Shown here: positions 51,087-62,763 of the stretch, piece by piece | Position numbering within the stretch: position 1 is the stretch's first letter | Layout: each line of letters starts with the position of its first letter | From: Sporothrix humicola | Taxonomy: Eukaryota; Ascomycota; Sordariomycetes; Ophiostomatales; Ophiostomataceae | Length of the DNA: 64,000 bases | Reading direction: 5' to 3' | Assembly: GCA_021396245.1 (NCBI GenBank) | Contig: WNYE01000091.1 | Coordinates: forward strand, 62,001 to 126,000 | The notes under the pieces: model-generated | What the model was told of the DNA's origin: nothing | Database searches by the model: none | Seen by the model: only the letters and a program-made list of their open reading frames with translations | Position numbers and translations under genes: made by a program

Positions 51087-52682
51087 ATGGACTTCGCTCT
51101 CGACTTCCCCTTCGACCAGATCGTCGAGCGCCTCAAGCTCGCCGGCGCTGCGCTCGGCATCGTCACCGTCGCCTACCTGGTCATCGTGTCCGTCTACCGC
51201 CTCTGGTTCCACCCACTCGCCCGCTTCCCCGGCCCCATTGCCAACCGCATCTCATGGATTCCCGGCGTCATCTGGACCCTCAAGGGCCGCATGCCCATGG
51301 AGACCCGCAAGCTGCACGACCGCTACGGCCCCGTCGTGCGTCTGTCGCCCAACGAGCTCGCCTTCAACTCGGTGCAGTCCTGGACGGACGTCTACGGCCA
51401 CAAGATTGGCCGCCTCGATCTCGAAAAGGACCCTATTCACGTCGGTGCCGTCGACCCCGTGCCCGGTGTTTCGACCATTAGCATGGCCGACCGCGAGAAC
51501 CACGCCCGCCAGCGCAAGGCCCTGTCGTACGGCTTCTCCAAGAAGGCGCTGTGGGAGCAGGAGCCGCTGATCCAGCACTTTATCGATCTGCTGATGGTGC
51601 GTCTGCACGGCTTTGCCGAGAAGCCCAACGAGGGCTTTGACATTGTGCGCTGGTTCAACTTCATGACGTTTGACGTTATTGGCGACCTGAGCTTCGGTGA
51701 GTCCTTTGGCTGTCTGGAGCGCGGCGACTTCCACTTCTGGATCCACCTGATTTTCGATGCCGTCAAGGCCGGTGCCATTGAGCAGGCCAGCCGCCGCTTT
51801 GCCACGCCCGGCTCGTGGCTCCAGAAGCGCATCCAAAAGGCGTGCCAGGGCAGCCTGAGCAAGCAGCGCGCCGACCACCTGTCGTTCTCGCGCGAAAAGG
51901 TCATGCGCCGCATCCAGGACACCAAGACCGACCGTCGCGACTTTATCCACTACATCCTCAAGCAGGGCGAGCACTACGATCTCTCGCAGAACGAGGTCAT
52001 TGTCAACGCTGCCCTCTTCATCGTCGCCGGCTCCGAGACCACTGCCTCGTCCCTGGCGGCCGTCACCAACTTCTTGCTCAAGAACCCCAGCACCTACGAA
52101 AAGGCCAAGAACGAGGTCCGCTCCGTGTTCACTAACGAGGACGAGATCACCGTCGCCGCCATGGAAAAGCTGCCGTATATGAATGCCTGTCTCGAGGAGG
52201 GCCTGCGCATGTTCCCACCCGCACCCATTGGCTTCCTGCGCACCATCCAGGCCCAGGGCGACGTCATCGACGGCCACCACATCCCCGGCGGCACCGCCGT
52301 TTCCGTCTCGACCTGGTGCGCCGCCCACTCTGCCGACAACTTCCGCGAGCCCGACTCCTTTATCCCCGAGCGCTGGATCGACCCCGCCTACGCCTCCGAC
52401 AACAAGCTCGCCTCGCGTCCCTTCTCGCTGGGCCCCCGCGGCTGCATCGGCAAGGACCTGTCGTACATGGAGCAGCGCGTCACCCTGGCGCGCATCCTGT
52501 TCAACTTTGAGATGTCGCTGGCCGACGACGCGCACGAGTGGGACACGGAAGACAACATGAAGAACATGAAGGCCTACAGCACGTGGCAGAAGCCGCCACT
52601 GCACATTAAGCTCGTGGACCGCAAGATGCCCACCAGCAAGTACTGGCAACAGAAGGCCAAGGAGGCCAAGGCCAAAGCTTAA
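51087..52682 (+). CDS. Cytochrome P450 monooxygenase
   Basis: Intronless, 531 residues. An N-terminal membrane anchor (about 17-40, LAGAALGIVTVAYLVIVSVY) is followed by the Pro hinge HPLARFPGP. The oxygen-binding helix I reads FIVAGSETTAS, the ExxR helix is in EEGLRMFPP, PERW follows, and the haem loop is FSLGPRGCIG with Cys453 as the thiolate ligand. All P450 elements are intact. The sequence type (LSPNELAFNSVQSWTDVYG) is common in fungal families of secondary metabolism such as the isotrichodermin C-15 hydroxylase-like group. ER membrane, needs a P450 reductase. Codons are strongly C-ending, indicating good expression. Confidence 0.95.
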   Translation: MDFALDFPFDQIVERLKLAGAALGIVTVAYLVIVSVYRLWFHPLARFPGPIANRISWIPGVIWTLKGRMPMETRKLHDRYGPVVRLSPNELAFNSVQSWTDVYGHKIGRLDLEKDPIHVGAVDPVPGVSTISMADRENHARQRKALSYGFSKKALWEQEPLIQHFIDLLMVRLHGFAEKPNEGFDIVRWFNFMTFDVIGDLSFGESFGCLERGDFHFWIHLIFDAVKAGAIEQASRRFATPGSWLQKRIQKACQGSLSKQRADHLSFSREKVMRRIQDTKTDRRDFIHYILKQGEHYDLSQNEVIVNAALFIVAGSETTASSLAAVTNFLLKNPSTYEKAKNEVRSVFTNEDEITVAAMEKLPYMNACLEEGLRMFPPAPIGFLRTIQAQGDVIDGHHIPGGTAVSVSTWCAAHSADNFREPDSFIPERWIDPAYASDNKLASRPFSLGPRGCIGKDLSYMEQRVTLARILFNFEMSLADDAHEWDTEDNMKNMKAYSTWQKPPLHIKLVDRKMPTSKYWQQKAKEAKAKA

Positions 52683-52902
52683 GTTGACCGCGAGTTGTCC
52701 ACCGAAGGCGAACTACGAGGTGTCGACGATGATGATGGAAAGGAAAGGTGAAACGACGACGAGAAAAATAAAAGGAGACGAAGAGAAATGATGTACGACG
52801 TATTTCAGAGCCAGTGTCGGCTCAAGCTGCATATTTTGTACAAGCAAGCTCTGTCATGATTTGATGCAATTTGTTTTTGAATAAGTTAAAGAATAAAATA
52901 TT

Positions 52903-52939
<37 letters not shown>

Positions 52940-54089
52940 AAAAACGAATACGAATAGTCAAGGGAATGATTTACCGAGTGTGTCAGGTACAACCTGGCAC
53001 AAATTGAAACATTCTTGTTCAGTCTCTCGTCCTGTGCTGCCCTTATCATGGTGGTGGCTTTTGTTTATGTCTTTGTGTCCCGCGGCCTCCCTTGGCAAGC
53101 CACAGCTGTGTCTTGGAGAGTCTAGACTGGGCTAGATCAGGGCAAGAGAGGGCAAAAATGAGGAGAAATAGGACGAAAATGTTGGCGAAAATGTCGCCAA
53201 AATGTTGGCTCTATTGGATATTGTCCTTGGTGGATGAATCGATTACTGGAGACGAGCTCAGGTGCGGCTGAGTGGGTAAGGTAAAATAATGGTGAGAGAG
53301 TGAGAAGAACGAGAGAAAATGAGAAGAAATGAGAATGTCAAGAACGTGAGTTAGGCGTAAAGAAAGCGAATGCACAATATCTTTATCATTACTTCCCTAT
53401 TAAAATAATCTCTGTATCAATTTGTACCCCCATTTGTCTTTCTTTTTAACTTCTCTTCGTGGCTGTGCCAAGGTCCCATTGGCGAGTGTAACTTTTCAGC
53501 TGCTCGTACCTCGCCCACTCGTGGCTTTTCTGGCCTTTTCTCCCTGAGCCAAACATCACCAATCGCAACTCAGACTGGATAAGCCAATCCAGTGCCACAA
53601 GAAGCCAAGCTCGACCAAGATCAGACCAAGAGGCCTAGACTTTGGCCTAACTGCCTTTGCCTTTTGTTTTTGTTCGACATGCACCGAATGACTGCCGGCT
53701 TATGCTTAAATGGTGACCACGACCCCGGAACGCATTCATTTCCTAGGGCTGGCCTGCCGCATCCCGTCCTATCATCTTCTTTCCTTCTATTCTCAACAGC
53801 ATCTGTCTTGCATCACAAATCTAGGCATCTAGGCATCACTGATCCTTCACAGCTTTCAGCCTTCGGAGGTGTCATCCCCCTTTTCTATCGTCATAATTTG
53901 TCGCGTTCACCACAGTGATCAAACTGTTTATTTCTTCAGCCCTACGACATTCCAAAACGGCCCCCAACTTCAAACGGTCGACCCAGCTCTTCGTCACAAA
54001 TTCATCACAATTACAAATTCATCCCCAGTTCCATTCATTGGCTTCCTTCCTCTCCTTTTCTCCTCTCGATTTTGTCCGTAACCGTGAAA
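52683..54089. other. Intergenic, 1.4 kb
   Basis: P450 3' region with a CA microsatellite, then upstream DNA of the second Zn2Cys6 gene, with a CT-rich leader. No coding feature supported. Confidence 0.5.
52905..52935. repeat. (CA)n microsatellite
   Basis: 31 nt of AC/CA dinucleotide repeat after TTAAA, before ATAAAA, 0.2 kb past the P450 stop. Confidence 0.97.
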
Positions 54090-56609
54090 ATGTCCGTCTC
54101 CATCAGCCCGGCACCATGGCCCCGGGAACGGGACGATCTTGGCAACGGCCCCTTTCCGCGATCCACCACTGTCTGGCCTCGAGCAGCTCGCCGCACAAAG
54201 TCGTGCACAGAATGCCAGCGACGGAAACAGAAAGTGAGTACAAAAAAAAGAGACGTTGACCGACCGTTGAGACCCGAACCCCTTGTCCAGTTCCAGCCGG
54301 TCTGATCTCCGATGCCCTTGTCACTTTCCATGCCTGTCTGCATCATGCCTCTCTTTTTCCTGCGCCATTGACTACGAGTTCAATTATTACAATCTCGTTC
54401 TTCCAGAAGAGGCACATTGCCATGGATTGACAGCAGTTCCCGAAGGCTTGCATGCTTGTCCCTGCCGCATCTGCGGGGAACATCTGTCAGGCTGAATCGA
54501 CAACTACGATAATTCAAGACACAATAGAACATCTACTAACACTCTCAGTGCAACAAACTACAACCTTGCAACCACTGCAAACGGCGATTCCCCGAACCCG
54601 TGTGCGAGTATGGACCGATGAAAGCTGTCGCAGCACCCTTGTCGCCTTCAAAAAGACAGCTTCTCCCAGGCAGTCCACAGTCGAGACCGCTGTTCTTTTT
54701 TCCTGTTAGCCTGCCAGCAAGTACACCACGAGCCTTCCACTTTGGCCAACAGACAAGGCCATTGCCGCAAAAGCAAGCGAGGACAAAAGCTGCACAAAAG
54801 TCACCGGCACAGAGAAGGACTGCCAGCCAACATCGTAAAATCGTGGCACAATGGTCCGATATTGATGCCGTCACAGAGTATCCAGTGTGCTCTCCTTCAG
54901 AGGAGGAGGAGGTTCAGGATAACAATGATGATCCTTTCCAGTCTACAGCGCTCTCCTTCGACACATCAACACCTTCTAGTACGGAAACAGCCGTCGTTCA
55001 GCGATCACCAAGACGGCGCACACAGACAGTCGACCTTCGCCAGTCTGCATCTGCTGTCCCGAGTCCGTGGCTGCTGGCCGGCCCGCTCGATGCAATGATC
55101 GGCCTGCCCATTGTCGTCAACAAACAGAATGCAATGCTCATCCATACTTGTAAGTATCCTCTCCCCCTTTTCTCATCCTCAGCAATCCACCCTAACAGTC
55201 TAGTCGGTGAGGTTTTGTACCATCTCAAGGGCTCATTTGACGGCGTCCCCGACCACGACAACCCGTTCCTGTCCCATTATGTCCCCTGGTGCGTCCAGTC
55301 GCCGCTGCTCGCCCACACATCCCTCTACATCTCTGCGCACCCGCTCGCCGAGCGCCATTTCCTCGACGAAACGACAACGATGCGCATCAAAGTGATCGCC
55401 ATCCATACTCTGAACGAATACCTTCGTAGCACGGATGCAGCCACTTGTGCGGGAGACGAGGCCATGGGCGCCGTCGCCCAGTTTATTTCCATCGAATTTT
55501 ATTATGGCACACCCCAAGCAATGCAGGCCCATTTGCATGGACTGCGCCAAATGGTCGAGCTGCGCGGCGGGTTTGCCCAGACACGTGTCGGCGCGCTCGT
55601 GACAAAAGTCGCACTGGTTGGCGATGCTATCATCGCCATAGCCATGGAGGCCGAGCCCATTCTGCAAGAGACAGTGCCTCCATTTCCTCATGTGTACGAT
55701 GAACTGCCTCCACCCGACTTCCACCTGTCGTACTCGTCGCCCCTACTGGCACCCCGACTGCCGTTTGGATTTTGTGTGTCTGCTCTGGGCCTCCATCCCG
55801 CGACGGCCTGGCTGCTCGATGAGATGGTGTTCCTGATCAATTCTGTCTTGAGTCTGCCGGCGGTGCCATCTGATGAAGATCTAGCGTCCCTAAAGTCGAC
55901 AGCGGAGTGGATCTTGGTCAGGATCGAGCAGCTACCGATTGACTCGCCAGATGCTGTGCCTGTGGTTGAGACTGTCGCTGGCGATAACAGTGCAGATGTT
56001 CACGGCGAGGCCGATGGCAGTGCTATAAATAACACCGGCAGCGGTGGCCCGGGCGACAAGGAGCCCCCGAAACCGCACTCACTTCTGCCTCGGTATCCCA
56101 AGTTCTCATCCGACCAGCCTTCGATGTCGCCGCCAACGTCTTCCACAACTCAAGATGAGAGTAGCGCATCGACGACCTCCAACTCAACACCCCGGCCACC
56201 CTCGTCGCAGCATCCTCCAGCCGGCCCGCTTTACACGGCTGTCCGTCTCACTGCCAGCCTCTACACTCGCGCCATCTTGGAGAGAAAACCGTTCGGCCAG
56301 GTCTGTGCCGACGAGGATGCACTCGCTATTCTGGCCGCGTCGTGGCGTGTCCCGCTCGATCGATGGCGTGGTGTCGTCGGCGTCTTCTTGTTTGTCATGG
56401 TCGCCATCGTGCCCACTCTTCACCAAAGAAGCGACACTTCGGGTGCGAATGGCATTCACTCACACATCCACACCCGCTTCGCCAAATCGATCCTGCAGAT
56501 CGGGCTGATGAATGTGGCGCTGGTCGACTGGCCGGCCTCTCGCGAAATGATGAGCCGTGCACTGCGGCTGCAGAGGTGGTTAAGACAGCCCCCTGGTGGG
56601 GGCGTTTAG
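54090..56609 (+). CDS. Zn2Cys6 transcription factor (second)
   Basis: Three exons: 54090-54233, 54549-55149 and 55204-56609, 716 residues. Intron 1 is 315 nt (donor GTGAGT, branch CTAAC, acceptor CAG) and splits the zinc cluster exactly in phase 0: CTECQRRKQK-CNKLQPCNHC followed by KRRFPEPVC (C-x2-C-x6-C-x5-C-x2-C-x8-C), which confirms the junction. Intron 2 is 54 nt (GTAAGT to TCTAG, branch CTAAC). It has a length divisible by three and no stop, so its retention would only insert 18 residues. The middle region (VLYHLKGSFD, HYVPWCVQSPLL, AAWILVRIEQL-like helices) is typical of fungal Zn2Cys6 regulators. Position beside oxidoreductases suggests a pathway-specific regulator, unproven. Confidence 0.85.
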
Positions 56610-57862
56610 TTGAACTTTGGGGGGTGAGGAACGGCACTGCTGGCAGTTGCCGTTTTTGTGGTATGTTTGCATCGCACCTTCCTAATGATCGTGTCTTCCA
56701 CAAGTTGTATTTTGTAATTTTATGGGGCTTTTCAGGGGCTGTGTTTACAGCATCGCGCTTGCCAAATACAGTCTTTCAGTGAATTTAGACATAATTTGCA
56801 TCCCGTTTCTGTCCACTTTTCACTTTTTGCGTTTACATTTGTCTCATCCACGAAATTATCGGGTTCTCTCATATCACAATCAATACTTGCCAAGCGACGG
56901 GAACAGACGCCAAAAGTCGAAGCGTTGACGGTGCCAAATGCGGTCCGCAAGCCACAAGCTACAAACTACGAACGATAAAACAGGAACGGTCGGTTTGGTC
57001 ACCATCACGAGGTATGTTTTATCTCCTCTCCAGCTCGATGCAACATATACCTACTTTTGGTCGGTGTGATATGCGGAAACCCCAATATTGGCATGTCGAG
57101 ACCCTCGTGTGGCGTTTTTCTGCATCTTCTACTCGCCTACGCAACCCCACCATCTTCAGCCCTACCTCTTTTGACTTTTGTTTCGACATGCCCCGTTGAC
57201 CACACAAGCCTTTTTGACAGACAATCGAGACCACAAAATACGATATGGAGGGTGGTATTTCCCCTTCGACTGCCTCCAAATACAGTCAACCGTATCAACG
57301 GTCACCCCGACGTTCAACGGCGTGTCAACCAAGTTCGAGGCACCATGATTGGATCACGATGCGGACAGTATCGCATGCACGCTTGACTCGTGACTTGTCC
57401 ATCAAGATTTCCCTCCGCCGACGCATTTTTGTCCAACCGCCCAATATGGTCTCTATCGTTACTATGCCTCGGTCTCAGCCAGCCACAATGGATGTCTGGA
57501 CGGAGCAACAGCTCCAGTGGAGGCTCAACCAGGTGCGAATGACTGGACGAGGCATGGCTAGAATATTGTTTACGTTCTAGATCTAGATCGTCTTGATCAA
57601 CTTTGCAATCAGCTTTGCCAACAATTTTGCCTGCCGACGAGAAATTATTGATATGGGGTCCTGGAGGCGGATGGGAGGAGAAAAGAAGAGAAAACGAAAA
57701 CAACTTTTGGACAAGCCGTTGCGAGCAAAATCCCACGCATATATTCTCGGGGCCCCTTGATCTCTTAGGCAGGTGGTATGAGCTCGGAATCCTGAAGCTT
57801 AATTCTAGCAGTCTTTAGAACAACATCCGCCAATCTGCTTTCAGCACTATCGAAGAGCTACA
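56610..57862. other. Intergenic, 1.25 kb
   Basis: 3' side of the Zn2Cys6 gene and promoter of the large membrane-protein gene. No supported feature. Confidence 0.45.
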
Positions 57863-60800
57863 ATGGCAACCGACGATCCCCCCAATGGGTCAGTAGTCGC
57901 CCACACAACCATCGAGACTATCAAGGATGTGTCCAAGACGACAGTCACGACGATCAAGACCGACACGAACGGAGAGCCATCAGCCGTGACGACCAAGGTC
58001 GTTGAGATCAAGGAGGATGCCACCCCGTCAAAGAGCGCTTCAGAAGTTAAGCCAGCACCGGCGGTCGCTGCCCAGAAAAAGACCACCGCCGCACCCGCCA
58101 AGACGGCTGCCAAGCCGGTCACCAAACCGGCTGCCAAGGCCGGGGCCAAGACAGCGCCGCCCGGATACAAGCTGATCAAGGTCAAGAATGCCGACGGGAA
58201 GATCATTGTTGTCAAGAAGAAGCTCACCGAGGCTGAGTTGGAGGCTGCGGCGGAGAAGAAAGGAGAGGCTGTCAAGCCTGACAACACGGCATCCGACCAA
58301 ACCAAGTCTGTCGAGTACAAGATTGTGTCGATTCCCCAGGTCAGTCCACCCACATATTCTATGGTCGATATCACTTCAACTAACATATTTAGAGCGACGG
58401 TACTCTTGTGAAAGTCCGCCGGGCAATTCACGCCGAAGATGTTGTCGACGCGACCAAGACAAAGGCTGCAGCCAATGTCGCTGATACGAAGGACGTCAAG
58501 AATGGCAAGGCTGTCGCTATCAACGAGAAAGAAGTCGAGGCGGATGATGACGAACCCATCAGCGAAGAAAAGCGCCAGGAGATGATCCTCGACCAGAAGC
58601 ACAAGTTCCGCATGGGGCGCACACGCAAATATCGTCGTTCGATGCTGCGCGGATTTGCCATGCAACTGATCGGTGAGCTCCCTGACATTGAGCTTGACTC
58701 ACACGGCTTTCAAGACGGCGACCAGGTCATCTCAGACGACGACTCGGATCTCGACTTTGACAGCGACCACGACGACGATATTTTCGGAGACCAGGACCAT
58801 GGTCATGATGACGACATCATAGGTGGTGATGCTACAGACAATATCAACCATGATGATGATGGCATTACTGCTGCCCCTGGTTCTGGGTCTGGCGCGCAAC
58901 TGGACATCAACACCAAGACCATTGCCACAACAATTTATGATAATGTTGCCGCACAGTCAAGCAAGAAGAAGCCGGCTGCGAAATCTAGCGCAGTCGAGGT
59001 GCCTCCACCAGCCAAGGCCAAAGACGGCGAAGCTGCTCCAAACGGCACAAAGCCAAGGGCCAGTGAAAAGGTCGCCTACAAGATGACCGAGAAGGATCTC
59101 GAGAACCTCGACGAAGAAAAACCGTCGTCTCAGTTGCGGCATCACTGGGAGAGCATCTCGTTCTACCTCATGGCCAGTCTGCCCATCATCTTGCCTCTTT
59201 TGTTCGTTCGTAAGTATATCCCAGGCGAGAATCAGGCCAATAGTGCACATGCACTAACTTCTGTCAGTCCTCTCAATTGGCACTACGATCATGAACGGCA
59301 AGTCGGTCGGCTCTCGCTGGAGTGCCGTGGCCAATGCCCTCAAGTTTGCCGTGTCGGCGTGGCCGATTGTGTTTGCCGCCGTCGTCGCCCAGTGCTTCAA
59401 GACGTACGCCACCTACAAAGTCGAGCGCGGCATCAAACTCATGCAGCTCGAGCAGCTCGTCGGCAGCAACTCATTTGCCAGTGCTCTCAAGCAGCCCATC
59501 TTGTTAAGACGCCTCGACGTCTACACCTTGGCTATCTTTGTCGCATGGTGCCTGTCACCCATTGGTGGTCAGGCGCTGGTACGTGTCCAAACGGGCGAGT
59601 GGCGCAAAGACTGCACCAACACCACAATTTGGTACCTGTCACGAAATGGCATCAATCCTGTCTTTGACCCGTCCGACGACTTTTACATGGATGGCAACGA
59701 CTATGGCACACACTTACAGCAGGCGACAATGACGTTTGGCACCATGTTCAACCCAGACTCGGGTCTCGGCGGCAAGAAGTTGAACTACTACCAGGACAAC
59801 TGGGGCAATCCTCAGACATTCATGCCGTCGGGGAACCTTTCGTCGGTGTTTGGCATTCCATACTTTGTGACGGACTCGCTGTTCTACGCCGAGAACGAGC
59901 CGTACTACTACGAGCAGAGCCCGCTCACCAAGGTTGGCTATCAGGGTGCTGGCTCCGACATGCAGCGGCAAGAGTCGTTCAACTTTACGCTGGAGAGCTC
60001 GTACTTTGCTTTCGAGTGCGGCGACTGGCAGGTGTTGAGCAGCGACGAGATGGCTGACAAGATTGCCGAGTACAACCTGGCGTGCACAGTCACAGAGACG
60101 CCGACGTACTACATGGCGTTTGGATGGCCCGACAGCGACGGCGGCGACAAGCTCGACAGCCTCGGCAACAACCCGAGCTCCAACGACTCGGCCAGCATTT
60201 TGCGGTGGGGGTCGTTCAACTGGCTCACAGCGGATGCCAATGCCTCGACAGTCGAACTGCTGGCGATCAACAGCACGGACCCGAACCAATCACCTGAACG
60301 AAACAGCACGGCGACGTACTCGTATATTGAGTGCCCAGTCTCCCAGCACTATCTCAAGTACAACATCCAGTGCGGCATTGTTGAGGAGGACTACAACAAT
60401 GGAGCTGCTTACCAGTGCTTGTTTGACGGGAACCAGCTCGGTACCAACCTGAGTGCAAGCACGCAAAAGGGCACGCCGTTTTATCAATTTATAGCCGACT
60501 TTGTCGACGCCGTCGTCCCCACCACCTACACTGGGGTGACGACCATATCCCCCTGTAAGTGACACGGATTTCTCACTCATTTATTTTAACCCTGCTAACC
60601 TGCCAGTCGAACGCTTTCTTGCTTCTGGCGGCCGCAAGTTTGACAATTTGTTCCAGTACAACGACAACATTGCGCCGCCCGGCAAGATCAACTCGAGCTA
60701 CGCCTACTGGTACGACATGGCCAACAACACGACGCCCTACGACTTTGCCGGCGTGTTTTCGTTTGCGTTCAACTCGTGGATGGACGCCGGCTACTGTCCA

Positions 60801-61307
60801 GGCACATGTCGCACAGCCTACCCGACGCTTCTCCTGAGGCTGGCGCAGAACGAGCAGATTCCCATCACGACTGTTGAGGACCACATGGCCAACGCCTCGT
60901 CCGTCTTGGGTAACGAGCTCCTTATGCCGCCAGAAATGTTCGAGTCCGTCGAGGGCACATGGTGCTACACGGCTGACTTTGTCTACGTCATCCACACACC
61001 CTACTTGGTTCTGCTCTACATTTGTTCTGTCGGTCTGTTGTTGTTAGGCGTCGCCAGTGTCATCATTGAAAGTCGTGTCGTCGCTCCCGACATTTTGGGC
61101 TACGCAAGCACCGTCGCCCGCAACAGCCGCTATCTACACCTGCCCGCCACGGCGCCTGGTATGAGCGGCGCCGACCGTGTGCGCAAGTTTGGCGGCACTG
61201 TTGTCATGATGCAGGACGTGAAAAAGAACGCCGCCGTCGGCAAGATTGCGCTCGGCAACAAGAAGCACGACTCGGCGCCGCTGCGTGTTGACCGGACGTA
61301 CAGATGA
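57863..61307 (+). CDS. Large four-pass membrane protein with glycosylated loop, function unknown (1,093 aa)
   Basis: Four exons: 57863-58339, 58393-59209, 59268-60554 and 60607-61307, with introns of 53, 58 and 52 nt, all with GT-AG ends and clear branch sites. Junctions keep frame: ..VSIPQ-SDGTLVKV.., ..PLLFV-L-LSIGTT.., ..ISP-F-ERFLAS.. . Residues 1-160 are Lys/Ala/Thr/Pro-rich (PAKTAAKPVTKPAAKAGAK). At about 220 lies a basic conserved helix (GRTRKYRRSMLRGFAMQL), then an acidic Asp-rich stretch (SDDDSDLDFDSDHDDD). Membrane segments are at about 412-440, 452-475 and 505-525. A 460-residue loop with many N-x-S/T sites follows, then a last span at about 990-1015 and a basic tail. I do not recognise the family; it is likely in the cell surface or endomembrane system. 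Confidence 0.82.
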
Positions 61308-62763
61308 TGTGCGTGGGTATGGTTTTGCTCTTACAATAGGGTCATGGTTCTCGGTCTATTGTTAAAATAATAAATTCTACAATTCCTCGACATATTTCAC
61401 CATTACGTTCATTGTGCGCAGGTCCCTCTCGCGGCGGTCGTCACAGTTCGGAAGCGGGGGTGTGAAACAACGTTTGTGCCAAGCCTTGAGATGCCTGTCA
61501 GAAGGAAGGGCACCGACGCAAGGGAAAAGGTTAAAACTCAGTGGACAGCGGTAAAAATACAACCACAGTACGGAATACAACGGCCATAAAACAAATGTCT
61601 TGGCAACGCCGTTTCAAAATGCCAAGTCGCTTTGAGTTGACAACTTGGCAGGCATTGCTGTGACAAGGCTTGAGGTCTCGATCGTGTTGGACCACAAGGT
61701 GTCAATTTTGGCTTTTTGGGCCAAAGTCTTGGCAGAGCTTGTTTTATGGGCTGTCCAATGCACTCGATCAACGGCAATTGTTGCACAAATTGAGATCAAA
61801 ACTGGCATCAAAACTGGCAGTGTTGCACCTTGGCAAGGCTCTGTGACTGCTTCTGTTTGCAGTCGTCTTGATTTTCTTTCTTGCTCGTCTTGATTCCGAT
61901 GTGTCAATGATGTTCATCTCTGCCAAGATGATTTGAGTCGACTTGACCCAAGTCTGTACCGCTGTTGTTCAAAGACAACAGATGTAGAGGTAAAAAAGAT
62001 GAACAATACTTGTGCAGAGAAAATAAATCCCCGACGAGAATGTCAATGCGGTGCAACATCTCTGCTCTGGTTGGTCCCTGACTTTTTGTGCCTCGTTTTG
62101 CTGCGCGGATCAAACACGAAAGGCCCCCCACCAAATTCTTCCATGATTGCCAGATACATTGAGGATTTGGAACAACCTTATTGATACTTTGAGCCCACGA
62201 AAATACTTAGCGTATCAAAGTATCTTCTTTAATTGACATTGATCTGTAGTATTCGAGAACTCTGTCTGTAACAGGCGATCCCGAAACCAGCGATCCGCGG
62301 GCTGTGAAGAATTGGGGGAGGCGTGAGTGTCGGAGATGCAAAATCCACAGTTTTTGTGGTGTGAACATAGACTGCCATGGCCGTGTACTTAGCCAGCCCA
62401 ACTGTATGCCAAGCTATTTGAATAACACACATCCCGTGCTCTTCAATGTCCCAAGATCCTCTTCTCTTTTTTCTTTCCCTTTTTCTGTTCTTCTCTCCCT
62501 CTTATCTCTTGGTTTTTTCTTGGATATTTCTTGGTATCTTGGTGTTTTGTTCATCATTTTCTTGTCAATTCTTTTCTTCTCAGAGGTGAGTCTGCCAAGG
62601 GCAATCAATTTATCATCACAAGACAGATCATTTCAACTAACACGATATCACCAGCTGTGCTCATTTTTTATTTCGATTCTTTCCTCGCCGGTCGACCTGT
62701 TTTTCTTCAAGCTTTTTTTTCTTCAATTTTTTTCTTCAACATTCTTCGATACACACCACCAAA
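61308..62763. other. Intergenic, 1.45 kb
   Basis: 3' region of the membrane-protein gene, then the promoter of the Ala/Asn-rich secreted protein with a strongly CT/T-rich leader (62455-62750). Short ORFs without motifs. Confidence 0.45.

Noticed and set aside
51252..52649. 465-codon ORF antisense to the P450
   Set aside because: Shadow of a GC3-rich coding frame; no motifs, while the sense frame has all P450 elements.
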